DNA from: Planctomycetaceae bacterium | GTDB lineage: Bacteria; Planctomycetota; Planctomycetia; Pirellulales; UBA1268 | Direction of reading: 5' to 3' | Length of the DNA stretch: 8,712 nt | NCBI GenBank assembly: GCA_002862165.1 | Contig: PKCL01000385.1 | Location: 1-8,712 of the forward strand | Translations under genes and position numbers: made by a program | Part shown: positions 6,151-8,712 of the stretch, piece by piece | Layout of the letters: each line of letters opens with the position of its first letter | Numbering within the stretch: position 1 is the stretch's first letter | Notes under the pieces: generated by a model | Database searches by the model: none | What the model was told of the DNA's origin: nothing | What the model saw: only the letters and a program-made list of their open reading frames with translations

Positions 6151-7320
6151 ATGAAAGCGAATTTTTTTTATGTGGTTCTGTTGCTTATGGTTTTGGTAGC
6201 AGAACAGCCAGAGTCAATTTCTTACGCTGGTGAAATTTCTGTACTCATCGGTAACGCACAAGGAAGGTTGCATCAAACACCAGAAAAAGATTTTTTAAAT
6301 GAACCGTTTGCTCTCGACTTTGACCGGAATGGAGTACTGTACGTCGTTGAATTCATACGGGGAAATCGTGTCATGCGTACAACACAGCCCGTTTTACACG
6401 GTAGCACTCATTGTGATCTTGAGCCGTTTGCGGGCATGTTTCATCAGACAAAGAGTAAACAACGATTCAGGCCGAACAGATCTGGTCCCTTATCGACTAC
6501 TCAGTTTCATGGCATGCACGATGTTGCTGTTGGATCAAATGGAAAACTTTATCTTGCAGATACATTCAATCACTGCATCAGGATTCTCGATATAGCAGGA
6601 GTTCCAAAAGCAAAAGACAAAGTAGATCTATTCGCTGGAAATGGAAATCCAGGTTTTTCTGGTGACGGACAAACCGTCGCTGGTGCCATGTTTAATCAAC
6701 CGTACTGTACTTCTCTGTCTCCAAACGGGGAGCGACTTCTTATTGCTGATCTTCGGAATCAGCGGCTTCGCTCCATTGACCTTCAAACGGATAGAGTCAC
6801 GACGATTGCAGGGAATGGAAAAGCAGGAAAGACAATCGAGGGAGCAGAGGCCACCCAGACACCATTAGCTGGGCCACGAGCAGCTTGCGAGGCCCTTGAT
6901 GGAACAATTTATCTTGTCCTGAGGGCAGGAAATTCACTTGCAGCTATCCGCAATGGCGTTATCCAAACGGTTGTGAATGTGTCTGGCAAAGCCGGTTACG
7001 GCGGTGATGATGGGCCTGCTAGGCAAGCACGACTTGCTGGGCCGAAGTATGTCTGCATGGATAAAGAACAGCGAGTGCTTATCGTGGATACAGAAAACCA
7101 CTGCATACGCTGCTTCGATCCAAGGTCGGGAAAGATTTCACTTGCAGCGGGTGTCGCCGGGAAACCTGGTGACACAATTGGAGATACCTGGACGTCAACA
7201 AACCTGCAGCGACCACATGGAGTGAGAATTGCTCCTGATGGGAGACTCCTCGTTGCTGACAGTGAGAATGATCGCATCTTAATAGGACCAGCAGTCCCCG
7301 ATCATGAACGCAGTCACTGA
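6151..7320 (+). CDS. Secreted NHL-repeat six-bladed beta-propeller protein
   Basis: This 389-residue protein starts with a signal peptide (MKANFFYVVLLLMVLVA, cleavage around residues 18-27). The rest is built from NHL-type blade motifs, visible as L-Y/L-V/I-A-D-x-x-N-x-x-I-R at about 63-77 (LYVVEFIRGNRVMRT), 133-147 (LYLADTFNHCIRILD), 196-210 (LLIADLRNQRLRSID), 253-268 (degenerate), 309-323 (VLIVDTENHCIRCFD) and 366-380 (LLVADSENDRILIGP). Gly-rich turns of the AGNG-x-x-G type (for example 162-172) lie between blades. Six motifs fit a six-bladed propeller closed within one chain. Such domains usually bind proteins or sugars. Some family members are lyases, but nothing here shows catalysis. The start was chosen for the signal peptide; there is no clear ribosome site. 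It converges with the small charged gene at 7400-7708 and appears to be transcribed alone. Confidence 0.85.
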   Translation: MKANFFYVVLLLMVLVAEQPESISYAGEISVLIGNAQGRLHQTPEKDFLNEPFALDFDRNGVLYVVEFIRGNRVMRTTQPVLHGSTHCDLEPFAGMFHQTKSKQRFRPNRSGPLSTTQFHGMHDVAVGSNGKLYLADTFNHCIRILDIAGVPKAKDKVDLFAGNGNPGFSGDGQTVAGAMFNQPYCTSLSPNGERLLIADLRNQRLRSIDLQTDRVTTIAGNGKAGKTIEGAEATQTPLAGPRAACEALDGTIYLVLRAGNSLAAIRNGVIQTVVNVSGKAGYGGDDGPARQARLAGPKYVCMDKEQRVLIVDTENHCIRCFDPRSGKISLAAGVAGKPGDTIGDTWTSTNLQRPHGVRIAPDGRLLVADSENDRILIGPAVPDHERSH

Positions 7321-7399
7321 AAAATTCTACAGTTTTGAGTCATTTGAAGCCGGGGAAAGTTGTATCTGTATCACCAAAGACCTCATGCTCTTCGGGGGC
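7321..7399. other. Short convergent gap
   Basis: There are 79 nt between the stop of the NHL gene and the stop of the minus-strand small gene. AAGCC near 7349 could pair with GGCTT near 7397, but the stem is too short and too distant to call a terminator. Confidence 0.4.
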
Positions 7400-7708
7400 T
7401 TAATTGTCTTCGGAAACAAATGCCAAGCCATATTCTATGGTTGCAAAATGTTCTCTTACTTCTGAAGGGGTTTTTTCAATTCCTTTTTCAGCTAAGTAAT
7501 TTCTGTAGATCTCACTATCACGTCTACTCAGTTCTTTCAGTTCTACAAATTCCTCGAGATTTTCTGGATTGTCTTTTGCTTCTCGTATTACGTCTCTCAA
7601 TAACTCATAAGACCGTTCACAACTGAACTCATAACCAAACGTTTCAGACATATATTCAAAAAATTGTTTTTTACTCGGCTGGTTCATTTTTTTCACTTCA
7701 TGCGACAT
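7400..7708 (-). CDS. Small charged protein of unknown function, about 102 residues
   Basis: The product is soluble and rich in Glu, Lys and Arg, with predicted helical stretches (for example SYELLRDVIREAKDN and LEEFVELKELSRRD) and no signal peptide, so it is probably cytoplasmic. I do not recognise a family. The frame is open upstream to ATG 7768, which would give 122 residues but overlap the end of the DUF1080 gene by 53 nt. The next ATG (7708) starts just 7 nt after that gene's stop, and another at 7687 gives 95 residues. None has a good ribosome site; 7708 is chosen because it avoids the overlap. GC is visibly lower than in flanking genes. Close spacing behind the DUF1080 gene suggests shared transcription. 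The first codons lie in a short sequence that recurs at 8651-8683. Confidence 0.55.
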   Translation of the reverse strand: MSHEVKKMNQPSKKQFFEYMSETFGYEFSCERSYELLRDVIREAKDNPENLEEFVELKELSRRDSEIYRNYLAEKGIEKTPSEVREHFATIEYGLAFVSEDN

Positions 7709-7711
7709 TCC
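7681..7711 (-). repeat. Short dispersed repeat, copy 1
   Basis: On the plus strand this reads GGTTCATTTTTTTCACTTCA followed by TGCGACATTCC. It matches 8651-8683 at about 28 bases once small gaps are allowed (two extra Ts, one extra T and a missing 5-nt CGTCA). It covers the first codons (MSHEVKKMN) of the small charged gene. Confidence 0.6.
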
Positions 7712-7715
7712 ATGC

Positions 7716-8540
7716 TCATTGTTTCTGACTCTGTATTTTATTTTCTCGTCGTTTGATAATTTCGGCAAGCTTTTTCTTTTCAGCTTCCAACACGCTGTCT
7801 GGGATCACGGCAGGTGTGACATCATTCATATCGACCATATCTGTTTCTTTGAGTTTCTTTAACCGTATGTTTTGGTACCACACTGGATCACCATGATCTT
7901 GCAGGCTCAGGTGGGCACCACGGGCTTCCAGATTCCCGCCTCTCTGCCGGAGCATGTCCACATTGGAGGCCCACTTTGGATTTTTGTAATCAAGGTGAAT
8001 CACTTTTTCACCATTGAGCCAGTGTTGAATGATGGTTCCCTTGCACACAATGCGTCCTGTATTCCATTCCCCAGCGGGCTTCGTCATGTCTTTTGAGGGT
8101 TGAACGCAAAAGTAAAGAGATGCCGCGCTCGTGCGAGGGTTCTTGCCATCGGCGTGAACGGCATTGTCGAGGATTTGATACTCGTATTGAGTAGGTCGAT
8201 AGTAGATGCCGCTATTACTGCCTGTACCAACTTTCCATTCGAATCGAAGTTCGAAGTCATCGGGAATTTTTTTACCGACGTAGACCAGGGCACCACCTTT
8301 CACTTGTCGGGAAATCACGCCTGAATTTATTTTCCAGTTTCCGTTGTGTTTCCAGTTTGTGAAGTGGTCTCCTTGGCTCAATGGTTCGAAACCATCTTTT
8401 GTAGACCCTGCGATCATCGACGTTGATTCATCAGCATACGCAGTTGCAAGGCACCAACTGAGTGACAAGCAGAGCAGGGCCAGACTGCTGATTCTGAGCA
8501 TCCGAGTATATTGAAGGTGTAGGGTGCATCGTGAAATCAT
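7716..8540 (-). CDS. Secreted DUF1080 / 3-keto-disaccharide hydrolase domain protein
   Basis: The 274-residue product carries a signal peptide (core about 15-32, cleavage near ATAYA, residues 32-36) and then one DUF1080 domain (about 50-231), a laminin-G/concanavalin-like beta-sandwich. Landmarks are FEPLSQGDHFTNW (51-63), WKINSGVISRQ (69-79), DFELRFEWKVGTGSNSGIYY (95-114), YEYQILDN (119-126), GEWNTGRIV (157-165), HWLNGEKV (173-180) and the closing LSLQDHGDPVWYQNIRL (211-227). Some members hydrolyse 3-keto-glycosides or 3-keto-disaccharides in the periplasm; many planctomycete paralogues are uncharacterised, so the reaction is inferred. A charged, probably helical tail of about 40 residues (LEAEKKKLAEIIKRREN) follows the domain. 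The start at 8540 is supported by GAGGA 11 nt upstream. An internal ATG (8501) would also leave a full signal peptide but has no ribosome site. Confidence 0.88.
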   Translation of the reverse strand: MISRCTLHLQYTRMLRISSLALLCLSLSWCLATAYADESTSMIAGSTKDGFEPLSQGDHFTNWKHNGNWKINSGVISRQVKGGALVYVGKKIPDDFELRFEWKVGTGSNSGIYYRPTQYEYQILDNAVHADGKNPRTSAASLYFCVQPSKDMTKPAGEWNTGRIVCKGTIIQHWLNGEKVIHLDYKNPKWASNVDMLRQRGGNLEARGAHLSLQDHGDPVWYQNIRLKKLKETDMVDMNDVTPAVIPDSVLEAEKKKLAEIIKRRENKIQSQKQ

Positions 8541-8551
8541 GGTTCAGTGAA

Positions 8552-8556
8552 TCCTC
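8552..8556 (-). promoter_or_regulatory. Ribosome binding site of the DUF1080 gene
   Basis: GAGGA on the minus strand lies 11 nt before ATG 8540. The spacing is slightly long but favours this start over the internal ATG at 8501. Confidence 0.4.
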
Positions 8557-8650
8557 AAACGTGTGGAGTAGCAGCAATTTTGACACGCAGAACTTAACAG
8601 GCCCTGATCATAATGACCATAAAGTTTTCAACCCGGTGTGATCGCCCTCA

Positions 8651-8683
8651 GGTCATTTTTCACTTCACGTCATGCGACATTCC
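8651..8683 (-). repeat. Short dispersed repeat, copy 2
   Basis: The plus strand reads GGTCATTTTTCACTTCACGT followed by CATGCGACATTCC. It matches copy 1 at 7681-7711. Read on the minus strand it would encode MSHDVK and then stop, against MSHEVKKMN in copy 1. It lies about 110 nt upstream of the DUF1080 gene and ends next to the palindrome TCCCGGGA. Confidence 0.6.
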
Positions 8684-8712
8684 CGGGATAGTTTCTAGTC
8701 TTTTAGAGTACC

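Noticed and set aside
6996..7277. 93-residue minus-strand ORF inside the NHL gene
   Set aside because: Antisense shadow of the repeat region; its composition mirrors the NHL codons.

Overview
The window looks like chromosomal DNA from a planctomycete, probably a marine Pirellulales-type bacterium. This is inferred from the family mix: the tail of a probable sulfatase, a secreted alpha/beta-hydrolase lipoprotein, a secreted S10 serine carboxypeptidase, a secreted NHL-repeat propeller and a secreted DUF1080 (3-keto-disaccharide hydrolase) protein. It also fits the gene-sparse layout, moderate GC and mostly weak Shine-Dalgarno signals. No rRNA, tRNA, CRISPR array, transposase or phage gene was seen.

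Layout. Positions 1-169 hold the 3' end of a plus-strand gene, probably a sulfatase. A convergent gap follows (170-587). Two minus-strand genes, transcribed from right to left, come next: a glutamate-receptor-type ligand-gated ion channel (1500-2669) and, 36 nt downstream, a lipoprotein esterase (588-1463). A long AT-rich spacer (2670-3363) separates this pair from the divergent S10 peptidase (3364-4929). Facing the peptidase is the wreck of a second esterase of the same broad family as 588-1463 (4980-5388, minus), broken by at least two frame changes and two internal stops. Beyond it lies a 43-residue acidic ORF on the minus strand (5435-5566). It is divergent from a 77-residue two-helix membrane protein (5699-5932), with a 9-bp inverted repeat between them. 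The NHL propeller (6151-7320) converges with a small charged protein of unknown function (7400-7708), which lies just downstream of the DUF1080 gene (7716-8540) on the minus strand. A short sequence of about 30 bp occurs at the start of the small charged gene and again upstream of the DUF1080 gene.

How the genes fit together. Most products carry export signals. Their enzymology (sulfate ester, carboxyl ester, peptide and oxidised-disaccharide chemistry) suits scavenging of polysaccharide and protein outside the cytoplasm, but there is no single clear operon for one pathway. The most striking gene is the channel: it combines a split amino-acid-binding-protein domain with a K+ selectivity filter, and it keeps the Arg and Asp expected to hold an alpha-amino acid. 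No wholly new multi-gene system could be recognised. The items most worth checking are the channel/esterase pair, the dead esterase, the two small divergent genes with their palindrome, and the short dispersed repeat.
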